This document shows positions 33,875-42,703 of a DNA stretch of 45,785 nucleotides, piece after piece. The position numbers were made by a program, and so were the translations under genes. Below the pieces are notes generated by a model. The model was not told the DNA's origin and did no database searches. It saw only the letters and a list, made by a program, of their open reading frames with translations. The stretch is from CAINVV01 sp031432175 (GTDB taxonomy: Bacteria > Bacteroidota > Bacteroidia > Bacteroidales > Prolixibacteraceae): NCBI GenBank assembly GCA_964358545.1, contig CAYHQN010000014.1, positions 1 through 45,785 on the forward strand, written 5' to 3'. Every line of letters starts with the position of its first letter. Position 1 is the first letter of the stretch.

Positions 33875-35164
33875 TCACTTTGGGAAGAAATCAAACAAAT
33901 TGTAATCCGGCCATTTGGTTATTTTCCGGAGGGTTGCCGACATAAGCCTATCCATTTCAATGGCAAGATGCGGACCTTTGTAGTTACTGGTATTGGTTAT
34001 CATGACCCAGGAAATTCCATTGGGTTCTCTCTTTACAAGCGCCGAAGAACCAGGAAGTGTCCCCGTCCTCCACCATTCCCCGTTTTCATTGGTACTTCGC
34101 CAGCCCAATGGATCCAGGCCTTTTTCATCAACATGCGTCATCTCGGCAATACTTTTCGCCGAAAGAATATCTTTTGTTCGTGAATCTCCATCAATGACCA
34201 CCAAAAGCTTCATCAAATCAACGGGAGAAGCAATCCAACCGCCTGCAGATCCCAACAACGCCATATTTGTGCTTCCATAAATCTTCGGTACCATACGGCC
34301 ACTACCATCGTATGCCTCGACAGGTTGTGCATCTTCAGGCTGGTAATATCTAACCTCTTCCAAAAGTTTTTCATTCTCAAAACTCCCCCCAAGCTGCATG
34401 TCAAAAATGTGTGCCGGTTTAAGGACATTTTCTTTCACGAATTTTTCATAGCTGGTTTTGGATGCTCGTGCCACGACTTCTCCAAGAATCATGTAACCCA
34501 GGTTAGAATAGGCGCTTGAAGACCCTGGTTCAAAATGCAGACGCCTGGATGTAACAAACTTTAAATAAGAACTAATTTTTAACGGCATCGGATCGCCTGT
34601 CTGCTCAGAAACAATTTTTGGGAGAAAAGCTATGTCTCCATATCTCTGGGTCCATCCACCGGAGTGATTCAAAAGGTTGCGTACCGTAATGTTTTCCAGT
34701 CTGTTATCCTTGATTTTACCTAGTTTTTCGTCTTTAAGAATTCCATATTTCCCAAAAACCTTACTATCCAGCCTGATTTTTCCACTCTCAACCAGTTTCA
34801 TGATGGCAATTGAGGTGATCAATTTAGAAACACTGGCAATTCTAAAGAGTTGTTCAGGTGATGCAGAAATTTTTGCTTCCGTGTCAGCATATCCATAACC
34901 TTTGGCAAAAATAAGTTTCTCGTCTTTTACTATTGCGACTGCTAATCCCTTTAAAAGATTTTGTTCCCTAAACCTTTCGAAGCTTTTATCAAGCAAATCA
35001 GTATTCTCAGATTGTACTATCTTTCTAATTATCAACTTATTAATTCTTTGCTTTTCCAGGAATGCAATCCTATTAGGCACATTTTGAGGATGAAAACCGT
35101 AAAATGCGGGTATAAGCAGGAAGAGAAAAGTGACAAAAGTAAATAGAATAAAATTTTGGCGCAT
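33875..35164 (-). CDS. Beta-lactamase-fold serine hydrolase (class C-like)
   Basis: 429 residues from ATG 35164, chosen because it begins a signal peptide (MRQNFILFTFVTFLFLL); an earlier ATG at 35191 adds nine residues. The active-site Ser-x-x-Lys is RIASVSKLITS. The second motif Tyr-x-Asn is YSNLGYMILGE, and the third region may be near WWRTGTLPGSSALV. It is probably a periplasmic esterase or D-alanyl peptidase-like enzyme rather than a true beta-lactamase. A palindrome resembling the XRE operators lies directly upstream. Confidence 0.87.
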   Translation of the reverse strand: MRQNFILFTFVTFLFLLIPAFYGFHPQNVPNRIAFLEKQRINKLIIRKIVQSENTDLLDKSFERFREQNLLKGLAVAIVKDEKLIFAKGYGYADTEAKISASPEQLFRIASVSKLITSIAIMKLVESGKIRLDSKVFGKYGILKDEKLGKIKDNRLENITVRNLLNHSGGWTQRYGDIAFLPKIVSEQTGDPMPLKISSYLKFVTSRRLHFEPGSSSAYSNLGYMILGEVVARASKTSYEKFVKENVLKPAHIFDMQLGGSFENEKLLEEVRYYQPEDAQPVEAYDGSGRMVPKIYGSTNMALLGSAGGWIASPVDLMKLLVVIDGDSRTKDILSAKSIAEMTHVDEKGLDPLGWRSTNENGEWWRTGTLPGSSALVKREPNGISWVMITNTSNYKGPHLAIEMDRLMSATLRKITKWPDYNLFDFFPK

Positions 35165-35169
35165 ACAAA

Positions 35170-35185
35170 TGTAAATTACATATGT
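35170..35185. promoter_or_regulatory. Operator-like palindrome before the serine hydrolase gene
   Basis: TGTAA-A-TTACA (35170-35180) overlaps ATTACATATGT (35175-35185). The latter shares 11 bases with the perfect palindromes upstream of the XRE gene. It is only 5 bases before the chosen ATG, so it would block transcription or leader RNA if bound. Confidence 0.4.
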
Positions 35186-35219
35186 CAACAACTGATCGTG
35201 TTCTTTAATATCTTGCTAG

Positions 35220-36131
35220 TTACAATTGTAAACCACCGATGATTTCTTTGATAGATTTAAATTTGTGTCTATCAAGATAATTGTCAATTCCTGCAATGAT
35301 ATGCTGTGTAGCCATGGGATCGATAAAATTGGCTGTTCCAACCTGGATGGCTGAGGCTCCGGCAAGGAAGAATTCAATGGCATCCGTCGCATTCATGATT
35401 CCGCCTATTCCTACAACAGGAATCTTAACCGATTTGGATACTTGCCAAACCATCCGAAGTGCGACAGGTTTAATGGCCGGACCGGAAAGTCCTCCTGTAA
35501 CCGTAGAAAGTACCGGTTTTCTTGTTTCCGCATGAATGGCCATTGCCAAAATTGTATTAATCAAAGAGATACTGTCTGCACCGCTTGCCTCCACGGCAAG
35601 TGCAATATCGGTTATGTCGGTTACGTTTGGTGACAGTTTGACTATCAAAGGTTTGTGATAGACCCTCCTGACTGCTTTTACCACTGCCTCTGCAGCAGGG
35701 CAGCTAGTACCAAATGCCATGCCACCTTCCTTTACATTTGGACACGAAATATTGAGTTCAATACCGGCTATATGATCCAGCTCATTGATTTGTTCGGCAC
35801 AGGCTATGTACTCTTCAACTGTAGATCCCGAAACATTGACCAAAATATTGGTATTGTAAACAAGCAAACGCGGATAGATATTCTCTGCAAAATATTTTAC
35901 ACCTCCGTTTTGTAACCCCACCGCATTAAGCATTCCTGAGGGGGTTTCTGCCATTCTGGGATAGGGATTTCCTTGCCGGGGATGAAGGGTGGTTCCTTTT
36001 ACGACAAAGCCTCCCAGGCTATTCAGATCAAAAAAATCATCAAATTCAACGCCAAACCCAAACGTTCCGGATGCAGTCATCACCGGATTTTTGAGTTTTA
36101 ATCCGGCTATATCGATACTTAATTCTGCCAT
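35220..36131 (-). CDS. pyrD: Dihydroorotate dehydrogenase B, catalytic subunit
   Basis: 303 residues of the class 1B form, which oxidises dihydroorotate to orotate in pyrimidine synthesis and passes electrons through PyrK to NAD. Family segments are LKLKNPVMTASGTFGFG near the start, MLNAVGLQNGG, GIELNISCPNVKEGG with the active-site region near residue 130, LIVKLSPNVTDI, and GIGGIMNATDAIEFFLAGASAIQVGTA at 238-264. Its start overlaps the end of pyrK by 13 bases, a sign of translational coupling. Confidence 0.96.
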   Translation of the reverse strand: MAELSIDIAGLKLKNPVMTASGTFGFGVEFDDFFDLNSLGGFVVKGTTLHPRQGNPYPRMAETPSGMLNAVGLQNGGVKYFAENIYPRLLVYNTNILVNVSGSTVEEYIACAEQINELDHIAGIELNISCPNVKEGGMAFGTSCPAAEAVVKAVRRVYHKPLIVKLSPNVTDITDIALAVEASGADSISLINTILAMAIHAETRKPVLSTVTGGLSGPAIKPVALRMVWQVSKSVKIPVVGIGGIMNATDAIEFFLAGASAIQVGTANFIDPMATQHIIAGIDNYLDRHKFKSIKEIIGGLQL

Positions 36132-36898
36132 TTTAACTGTTTTATATCAAATACGGGTCCATCTGTACATACACAGCGGTATCCCCCGGTTGTCTCAGTA
36201 ACGCAACAAAGGCACACGCCATAGCCACATGCCATGGTATTCTCGAGGGATACCTCACAATCAATTTCATTTTGATGTGCAAGTCTGGCAACAGCCTTCA
36301 TCATTGGTTCCGGACCACAGGTATATATCTTATCAAAGCTTTTAAATTCGTCGCCAAAAAGGGCATGATTAGTCACAAACCCCTTCGTTCCATGGCTCCC
36401 GTCTTCAGTTGTGGTATGAATTGTCCCATACTCGGCGAAGTTCTCCAGTTCAACCAGATCTTCACCGCTTCTTGCCCCAAGCAATATTTCAATCTGGTGA
36501 TTATCTTGCTTTAACATGGTTGCCAGAAGCATCAATGGGGCAATTCCAACTCCACCGCCAACAAGCAATACTTTCGATTTTTTTGTTGGGAAAGAGTAAC
36601 CTCTTCCCAATGGAAAGATGACACTAAGCGTATCTCCAACCAAGCTTTTGGATAAAGTTCTGGTGCCTTCACCTATTCCTTTAATCAGGATAAAGATCGA
36701 ATTACATTTGTAATCAACCTGAAAAATCGAAAACGGTCGTCTAAGAAATACATTTTGTGATTTATCTACCAAAATATTGGCAAACTGTCCGGGAAGTATC
36801 CCTTCCAAAAGAACCTCAGACTTTAATTCCAGGAGTGCATGGTCTTTGTTCAGCCTTTGGTTTGAAACAACCTTAAGGTTCTGCACTGATTTTTTCAT
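36119..36898 (-). CDS. pyrK: Dihydroorotate dehydrogenase B, electron-transfer subunit
   Basis: 259 residues from ATG 36898; the in-frame extension to 37030 lacks family similarity and overlaps the regulator gene. The FAD-binding segment RRPFSI, then GGGVGIAPLMLLA in the NAD-binding half, and the [2Fe-2S] loop ACGYGVCLCCV with a later RCVCTDGP are all present. It carries electrons from PyrD flavin to NAD. A TATATTTG on the minus strand (36935-36928) lies 30 bases upstream as a possible -7 element, so the pair may have its own promoter within the regulator's 3' end. Confidence 0.94.
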   Translation of the reverse strand: MKKSVQNLKVVSNQRLNKDHALLELKSEVLLEGILPGQFANILVDKSQNVFLRRPFSIFQVDYKCNSIFILIKGIGEGTRTLSKSLVGDTLSVIFPLGRGYSFPTKKSKVLLVGGGVGIAPLMLLATMLKQDNHQIEILLGARSGEDLVELENFAEYGTIHTTTEDGSHGTKGFVTNHALFGDEFKSFDKIYTCGPEPMMKAVARLAHQNEIDCEVSLENTMACGYGVCLCCVTETTGGYRCVCTDGPVFDIKQLKWQN

Positions 36899-36947
36899 TC
36901 GTAAATAAATTGCATTGGAGTAATGCGCAAATATAGCCAAAATAGGG

Positions 36948-37538
36948 TTAGGAAGGCCTGTATACGTTGAAAGTTTTGTCTTTGTAAAAGAAGAGGATTT
37001 GTTCAATTTCCTTACCTTGAATGGTAACATCCTGAATTGTCGGTGCCTGATTTATGGTTTGATCCAATTTTGATCCATTATTTGATCCATCCGGGGTTTG
37101 ATGTGGATTTACATTAACAGATTCAACAATAGGATTCTTAACCTCTACAAAAGGAATCTCCCGGGGATTACCACCTTCGGCTTTTGGCGAGGAATTTCGA
37201 AATAAATCTGGTTCCACAGTATCAACAGGATGAGGTTGAAACTCCTGTTGCCGGGGCAAAAAAGGATCCTCCGCCTTGCTTTGGATAGGCACAGGATTGG
37301 ATGAAGAAGATTCCGGTGAGCCGGTAAGCCTCAAATTCATTTCCCCCTCCCCAATCATTAACCAACGTGAGTTGAGCGCCGGATAAACCTGAAGCATCTT
37401 TTGAATAAAAGCTGCACTCGGATAGTTGCGGCCATTTAAAATATGGGACATACTGGACCTTTGAACCCCAATTTTGTCTGCGAATTCGGCAGGTGAGATT
37501 TTCTCGGAAACCAGAAATTTTACGATTCGATCTTTCAT
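36948..37538 (-). CDS. XRE-family DNA-binding regulator
   Basis: 196 residues from ATG 37538; ten further in-frame residues upstream lie past the predicted promoter start. The helix-turn-helix occupies residues 5-60 (VKFLVSEKISPAEFADKIGV, then RSSMSHILNGRNYPSAAFI), followed by RWLMIGEGEMNL. The middle (about 70-150) is low complexity, rich in Pro, Ser, Gln and Asn, and probably flexible. The end, EQILFFYKDKTFNVY, is a short conserved-looking tail seen in related Bacteroidota regulators. No peptidase domain is present, so it is not a CI/LexA-type repressor. Its promoter is covered by three operator-like palindromes, implying self-control. Confidence 0.88.
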   Translation of the reverse strand: MKDRIVKFLVSEKISPAEFADKIGVQRSSMSHILNGRNYPSAAFIQKMLQVYPALNSRWLMIGEGEMNLRLTGSPESSSSNPVPIQSKAEDPFLPRQQEFQPHPVDTVEPDLFRNSSPKAEGGNPREIPFVEVKNPIVESVNVNPHQTPDGSNNGSKLDQTINQAPTIQDVTIQGKEIEQILFFYKDKTFNVYRPS

Positions 37539-37556
37539 GATAGCGCTTCTTTTGCA

Positions 37557-37587
37557 CAAATGTAACAATTATGATTACAATTTACAA
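37557..37587 (-). promoter_or_regulatory. Promoter of the XRE regulator gene
   Basis: On the minus strand TTG (37587-37585), a 20-base spacer and TACATTTG (37564-37557) match the Bacteroidota consensus exactly. Transcription should start near 37550, about 12 bases before the ATG at 37538. Confidence 0.68.
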
Positions 37588-37644
37588 CAGATAAATTATT
37601 ACATATGTAATACTGCGAAATTGTCTCAATGTTACATATGTAAC
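37561..37644. promoter_or_regulatory. Three operator-like palindromes upstream of the XRE gene
   Basis: Site 1, TGTAA-N9-TTACA (37561-37579), overlaps the -7 element. Site 2, TATTACATATGTAATA (37597-37612), is a perfect 16-base palindrome next to the -33 element. Site 3, GTTACATATGTAAC (37631-37644), is a perfect 14-base palindrome. Their centres (37570, 37604.5, 37637.5) are 34.5 and 33 bases apart, about three helical turns each. Negative self-control by the XRE protein is the simplest reading. Confidence 0.7.
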
Positions 37645-37990
37645 CAACACATTAGGCCAAATGAACTACCTGTCAAAACTTAACTTGAATTATTTGTTTG
37701 GTTAAATTAATTAAAATACTGGTTATTATGAAGATATAGATTAATATCATTGTATAAAAGTATACTCTTATCGATTTGTTTCCAAATGTAACTAATTTAT
37801 ATAATCTTTTAGTTTCGATAAATGTTATATTATTTTGAAATTGACTACGTTAAATCAATATTTACAGTACTGTTTTGAAGCTGAAATTTGGCAATTTCAG
37901 TCAGTACAAAAGTAACTTTGGTCTTCTGGGATTTCTTTACTTCAATAATTTACAATAGGGCCTGTAAAGTCTGTGAGAATCCTGTAAAAA
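37645..37990. other. AT-rich gap between XRE operators and the large protease-like gene
   Basis: About 350 bases with no convincing ORF. One isolated TGTAAC half-site lies near 37786. A nested hairpin is present at 37867-37907: outer GTACTG/CAGTAC and inner CTGAAATT (37881-37888)/AATTTCAG (37893-37900) with a TGGC loop. It lacks a T tract for the leftward gene, so its role is unclear. Confidence 0.45.
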
Positions 37991-40897
37991 CTACATTCCT
38001 TTAAAGTTTACCGAAAGAAGGAATTCTGAAGCGAACTGTCCGGATTCAAATAAATAGGATTCTCTTAGCCCTATTTTAAAAGGAGCGATGAATCTAAGAA
38101 AATGACACTCTGTCACAAGTTCCCCGCCGCATGAACTGAGCGTCTTGTTTATTATGTTGGTTGTCTGGTGAATAGGAATAGAAATTTGGGCATAATCATA
38201 AAAAAGCCGCATCGTTATCCGTTTTAAGTAGTAAAGATGCCATATATGCCAGTCGGGAGAGAGTAACGGAAGCACATAATCACTTCTGAAGGTAGTGAGG
38301 GCGTTGTTATCAACATTTGTATAACCCCTGGGATAATAGATCAAATCATTAAAATAGGAGCTGGTTGATTTTTTTATTTGATATCCCGTATAAACCCGGA
38401 TTCCCTGGTTGTACAAAAGCCCCGGGAAATAGAATGTTCCCTCCGCTGATGCTATATTTCCGAGTTTCCGATCGCCAAATGGAGTATGTCTGTACTGCAG
38501 ATCAACAATTTGCCCCCACCTTGCCTGTACATCGCGGGTACTCTGTTGCATAATGTTGTGTAAATAAAGCCTGTAGCTAAAAGGAATATAACTTCCTCTA
38601 AAGATCGTCGACGGTGTTGCCGGATCCTGCCAGTAGTGCGAATAGCCGATCTGGATTTCAGGCTCAACCATTCGGTACATTTTCCCGCGTGAAAAGTTAA
38701 ATGGAATGAGTGCATCGAAGTGAGTATTCAAAACTTTCTTTGTGTAGGGAACTGCAACAGTATCCTGACCGATCAGTACATTTTTTGTAGTGTAATGCCT
38801 GTTTATCTGGTAATATTTTGAACTTTCCTTACCATAATCACCATAAATCCTAAAAATTGGATACCAACCCGAATATTCGAACTTGCCTACCCATTTCCCT
38901 GCCTGGTTGACCGATGAGTAGTTGTAGCCCAATTGAGTGATTGCCGTGGTAAGTTTATTTTGTGAAATAACTGAAAATCCAATATTTACAGTTGAATTGT
39001 CTGGATCAATGTATGCAGGCGACCAACTATGAATGTTGATAAGATTCTTGAATTTCACATACCTTTGGCTTGTATACCGGTTTGTGTCAGGTTTTGAAAA
39101 ATCAACAACTCCCTTTTCCTGAGCTGTCAATTTGTTGGACAAAGTATCCTGGAACCACAATTTAGGATTAATTTCTTTCCACGAACTCTTAACTACCTCT
39201 TTTGTAGCTATTTTAAAGCCTTTTGACGAATAATCCGCAAAAATTAAGGCATTGCTAACACCTGAACATTGAAGGTCTTTGATCCCATATTTGGCAGTTA
39301 CAATCAGATAACGCTTGTTTGTTGTAAGATCAATGGCAAATCCTTCAAATTTACCGGTTTGATTGGCGGAATAGAGGAGGTAATTGTTCCATTGAACCGG
39401 CTTTTTAATCTCTCCAAACAGCGGATCGGTTATTTTGCTTGTTTCGCCATTTGCCAAATTGATCCGAACGATGGATTTGCCCTTATCACCAAGGTCTACG
39501 GCATACATGGAACTGCCATCTGTTGACCAGGAGGGTGTTATAAAATTGTGATTATCATCTGCCACAAATACCTTTGTGATCTGATAGTTATTTGCTTCCA
39601 GGATAGCAATGGAAGAGTGGTTCAGGTCATCTAGCTTTACGACCGAAATCCATTTTCCATCCGGTGAAAACTCCGGGGCAAATATTTTATCAGTGAAAAC
39701 CTTTTCAGCAAGTGTTCCGCTTTGGATATCCAAAATCCGAAGCAGCGATTTGTCACGGTGTGTCCACCGTAAATCAGGCTTTGATTCAATCCAAACGATT
39801 TTACCATTGGAAACACTCATTGATTCATCCAGAATAAACCCGGGTGAGAACAATTTTCTTTCGTTTTGGTTTTTATTGATCAATACCAGCTCCTGAATGT
39901 GACCAAGCGAAGTTTTTAACGCCACAAACGACGTATCGTTCACAAAATGGGGATACCTATAGCTGATGTAATCGGTTGATGCTCCAACTATTCTCTTGCC
40001 GGAAAGTACGGTATCTTCCTGAATATTAAGCTTAAATGGATTCGTGTTCTTCAGGTTATTCATGATCTCCCGGTAGTGCTCATCCTGGTTTTTTCCGGTA
40101 GCCAGTTTCAAACCTCTCGATAGCGAATTCAGTCCCAATGGATTTCTGGCAATATGGTGCAGCACTTTTCCCCAAACCTCTCCCCCATTCTGATTCCGAA
40201 TATTTGAAACCATCTGATATCCAAGCTGATAATAATCCGGAATATAATCTTTGTAGGATCCCAGATAGGCCTTGTCGAAACTGTAAATACCCTTTTCGTC
40301 GACCTGTGCTTTTAATTCCATGGTAAAGGAAGACAGCCTGCCACGACCTGACGAACTCAATGCGGTCTCTGAAACAACCGCATCTCCCTCCAGGAACCAA
40401 AAGGGTAAATAGGCTCCAATGACAATTGATGCAGCTTGTTCACCCAATAAAATTTTAAAAATGGCAGGTAGTTCTGATTCAATTTTGTCGATTTGAACAT
40501 GATGTCTTAATTCATGAATGGCAAGTTGCTCAATCCACTCCTGTGCATAAGTCTCTTGACTTGGGGTTGGGAACAGTTCGATCCTGGAAGGTGACCATGC
40601 CACAAATCCATTGGACTTCATCGACTTAGTATGAAGTATTACCGTGATCTTTCTGGGCTGATTATTAAGCGTAACACCGGAGTAGCTATACACCTTTTCA
40701 AAAATATGGGCAACTCTTTGACCTTCTGACTCATAATCCGAGGGATACAAGATCTGAAAATGGTCGGTTTGGATTTGTTTCCACCTGATACCCCCGGGAT
40801 CCTGACCGGCAACAAAATACTGCCCGGAGACATTTTTAGGAACCAATAATATAAGGGCCAGCATTAATCCGGCAAGCAATCGCAGAAAGATTTTCAA
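37991..40897 (-). CDS. Metalloprotease-like protein with beta-propeller and outer-membrane barrel regions
   Basis: 968 residues. A signal peptide (KIFLRLLAGLMLALILLVP) is followed by a gluzincin-type domain: AIHELRHHVQ gives the zinc motif H128-E-L-R-H132, and FWFLEGDAVVSE gives a third ligand, Glu170. Residues about 330-600 hold TolB/WD40-like propeller blades (FAPEFSPDGKWISVVKL, FITPSWSTDGSSMYAVDL, LLYSANQTGKFEGFAIDL). The C-terminal 350 or so residues show aromatic-rich alternating strands typical of an outer-membrane barrel (for example VIGF-like and YSGWYPIFRIYGDYG). Intact HExxH suggests an active protease, but no substrate is known. It starts 12 bases after the aminopeptidase gene in one operon. 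Confidence 0.72.
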   Translation of the reverse strand: MKIFLRLLAGLMLALILLVPKNVSGQYFVAGQDPGGIRWKQIQTDHFQILYPSDYESEGQRVAHIFEKVYSYSGVTLNNQPRKITVILHTKSMKSNGFVAWSPSRIELFPTPSQETYAQEWIEQLAIHELRHHVQIDKIESELPAIFKILLGEQAASIVIGAYLPFWFLEGDAVVSETALSSSGRGRLSSFTMELKAQVDEKGIYSFDKAYLGSYKDYIPDYYQLGYQMVSNIRNQNGGEVWGKVLHHIARNPLGLNSLSRGLKLATGKNQDEHYREIMNNLKNTNPFKLNIQEDTVLSGKRIVGASTDYISYRYPHFVNDTSFVALKTSLGHIQELVLINKNQNERKLFSPGFILDESMSVSNGKIVWIESKPDLRWTHRDKSLLRILDIQSGTLAEKVFTDKIFAPEFSPDGKWISVVKLDDLNHSSIAILEANNYQITKVFVADDNHNFITPSWSTDGSSMYAVDLGDKGKSIVRINLANGETSKITDPLFGEIKKPVQWNNYLLYSANQTGKFEGFAIDLTTNKRYLIVTAKYGIKDLQCSGVSNALIFADYSSKGFKIATKEVVKSSWKEINPKLWFQDTLSNKLTAQEKGVVDFSKPDTNRYTSQRYVKFKNLINIHSWSPAYIDPDNSTVNIGFSVISQNKLTTAITQLGYNYSSVNQAGKWVGKFEYSGWYPIFRIYGDYGKESSKYYQINRHYTTKNVLIGQDTVAVPYTKKVLNTHFDALIPFNFSRGKMYRMVEPEIQIGYSHYWQDPATPSTIFRGSYIPFSYRLYLHNIMQQSTRDVQARWGQIVDLQYRHTPFGDRKLGNIASAEGTFYFPGLLYNQGIRVYTGYQIKKSTSSYFNDLIYYPRGYTNVDNNALTTFRSDYVLPLLSPDWHIWHLYYLKRITMRLFYDYAQISIPIHQTTNIINKTLSSCGGELVTECHFLRFIAPFKIGLRESYLFESGQFASEFLLSVNFKGM

Positions 40898-40909
40898 TTT
40901 GTCAAACGT

Positions 40910-42703
40910 TTAATATGGTAAATGCAAAGGCGCACATTGAATTCTTAACCATTCAAGAATCTCAATATCGGGTATGTGAGGCGATAATTTTAAGAAAACA
41001 GTTTCATGGTATTGGTTTAACCAATTTACCTCCTTGGCGCTAAGCATTTCAATCACAATTAGATGCCTGTCAATAGGACAAAGAGAAACGGTTTCGAAAC
41101 ACAGGAAATCCCCAAATTCAGTGCTGTCAGTCTTTTTACAGAAAAGAACATTTTCGATTCTAAGTCCATATTCACCCTCCCGGTAGATACCTGGTTCATT
41201 CGACAAAAGATGACCTTCCGAGATGGGTTCATTGTTGAATTCAGCTCGAATACTCATTGGTCCTTCGTGAACAGATAAAAAATAACCTATTCCATGGCCG
41301 GTTCCGTGTCCATAATTTATTCCTCTATCCCACAGTGGATTGCGCGTAATGGAATCCAGCGAATAACCCTTTGTCCCAACCGGAAAGTGCACAGTCGCCA
41401 GCGCAATGTGCGCTTTCAGGCAACTTGTGAAGTCTTCGCACTGCTTGGTGGTGGGCGTTCCCAGACTAATTGTCCGTGTGATGTCGGTTGTTCCATCCAA
41501 ATATTGCCCTCCTGAATCAATGAGAAGCAAATTGTCGGGAGATATGCCAACACTGGTCTGATCCGTTGCATGATAATGAACAATGGCTCCATGGGCTCCA
41601 AACCCTACAATCGGATGAAAACTGTCTCCCTTGAACAAAGGTTGCTTCATTCTGAATTCATTCAGCTTTTTGCCAACTGAAACTTCAGTAATATTCTCTT
41701 TACCAACTACTTGACTTAACCAAAAAAGCGAATAAACCATGGCTGTACCATCTTTTACATGCGCATTTCTGATATTTTCAATTTCGTTGTGATCCTTAAC
41801 TGCCTTTAATTTAGTGACTACGGCAACGGAAGAGTCTATTTCATTGTGATCGGAAAGCGATCTGGTAACCTTAAAATTTGTACGAATTGGATCTATTTGA
41901 ATCCGTTTGTTGGTTATTCGCTTGATAAATGAATAAAAATCACCATATGGTTTGATTATTATTCCCTCTTCTTCCAAAACATTTCTGAAAGCCGGCCCTA
42001 ACCTGCCTGGATTGATGAACAACCAAACATTTTCCTGATCCAGGTATCCGTAGGCCGATACCAAAGGCGTATATTCAATTTCGTTGCCCCTCAAATTAAA
42101 TACCCAGGCCAAATCATCGAGTAAAGAGATAACAGTTGAATCAAGATCCTTCGATTTGAGTATTTTTCGAACCATATCGAACTTCTCAGTCCTCGATTTT
42201 CCGGCAAAATCAACCGGATATTCATAGGCTCGAGATTCGGACTGAAAAGGCCGATCCAGCCAAACCTGATCAACCAGATCATGGTCAATGCTAAAATTGA
42301 TGCCATTCGCAGCCAATTTGGATGTCAGTTGAGTTGCTTCAGCTGCAGAAATAGTTGATCCGTCGAAGGCAATTTTATTACCGCGTTTCAGGTTCTTTAG
42401 CGCCCATTCTTCCAGGGAGACAGCCTCCGGCACTCGATCCTTCATTAACCTGATACCTGTTCCTTTTAACTCTTCCGCTGCCTGAAGGAAATACCGGGTA
42501 TCCGTCCAAAGCAATACGTCATTGAGTGTAACCAGGACTTTGCCATAAGAACCGGTAAAACCGCTGATCCACTTCCGTGTCTCCCATCTCCCAGAAATAT
42601 ATTCACTCAAATGCGGATCAGTTCCTGTAATCAGATAGGCATCAATCTGATGTTTTTTCATCAATACCCTCAAACCGGAAATACGTTCAGCAATTATCAT
42701 CAT
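40910..42703 (-). CDS. Xaa-Pro aminopeptidase (M24B family)
   Basis: 597 residues. A creatinase-like N-terminal region (AYLITGTDPHLSEYISGRW) and a second regulatory domain precede the pita-bread catalytic domain. The five metal ligands are visible: Asp in LLIDSGGQYLDGTTDITRT (two), His in GHGTGHGIGYFLSVHEGP, and Glu in SNEPGIYREGEYGLRIENVL (two). It removes N-terminal residues before proline in the cytoplasm. The start ATG 42703 overlaps the esterase stop as ATGA, so the two are probably translationally coupled; an ATG three bases later is also possible. Confidence 0.94.
   Translation of the reverse strand: MMIIAERISGLRVLMKKHQIDAYLITGTDPHLSEYISGRWETRKWISGFTGSYGKVLVTLNDVLLWTDTRYFLQAAEELKGTGIRLMKDRVPEAVSLEEWALKNLKRGNKIAFDGSTISAAEATQLTSKLAANGINFSIDHDLVDQVWLDRPFQSESRAYEYPVDFAGKSRTEKFDMVRKILKSKDLDSTVISLLDDLAWVFNLRGNEIEYTPLVSAYGYLDQENVWLFINPGRLGPAFRNVLEEEGIIIKPYGDFYSFIKRITNKRIQIDPIRTNFKVTRSLSDHNEIDSSVAVVTKLKAVKDHNEIENIRNAHVKDGTAMVYSLFWLSQVVGKENITEVSVGKKLNEFRMKQPLFKGDSFHPIVGFGAHGAIVHYHATDQTSVGISPDNLLLIDSGGQYLDGTTDITRTISLGTPTTKQCEDFTSCLKAHIALATVHFPVGTKGYSLDSITRNPLWDRGINYGHGTGHGIGYFLSVHEGPMSIRAEFNNEPISEGHLLSNEPGIYREGEYGLRIENVLFCKKTDSTEFGDFLCFETVSLCPIDRHLIVIEMLSAKEVNWLNQYHETVFLKLSPHIPDIEILEWLRIQCAPLHLPY

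Noticed and set aside
35166..35173. TACATTTG (minus strand) as -7 promoter of the serine hydrolase gene
   Set aside because: It lies one base before the chosen ATG, so transcription would begin inside the signal peptide; no -33 TTG is at the right spacing.
36899..37030. N-terminal extension of PyrK
   Set aside because: It overlaps the XRE coding region and lacks family similarity; ATG 36898 gives the normal length.
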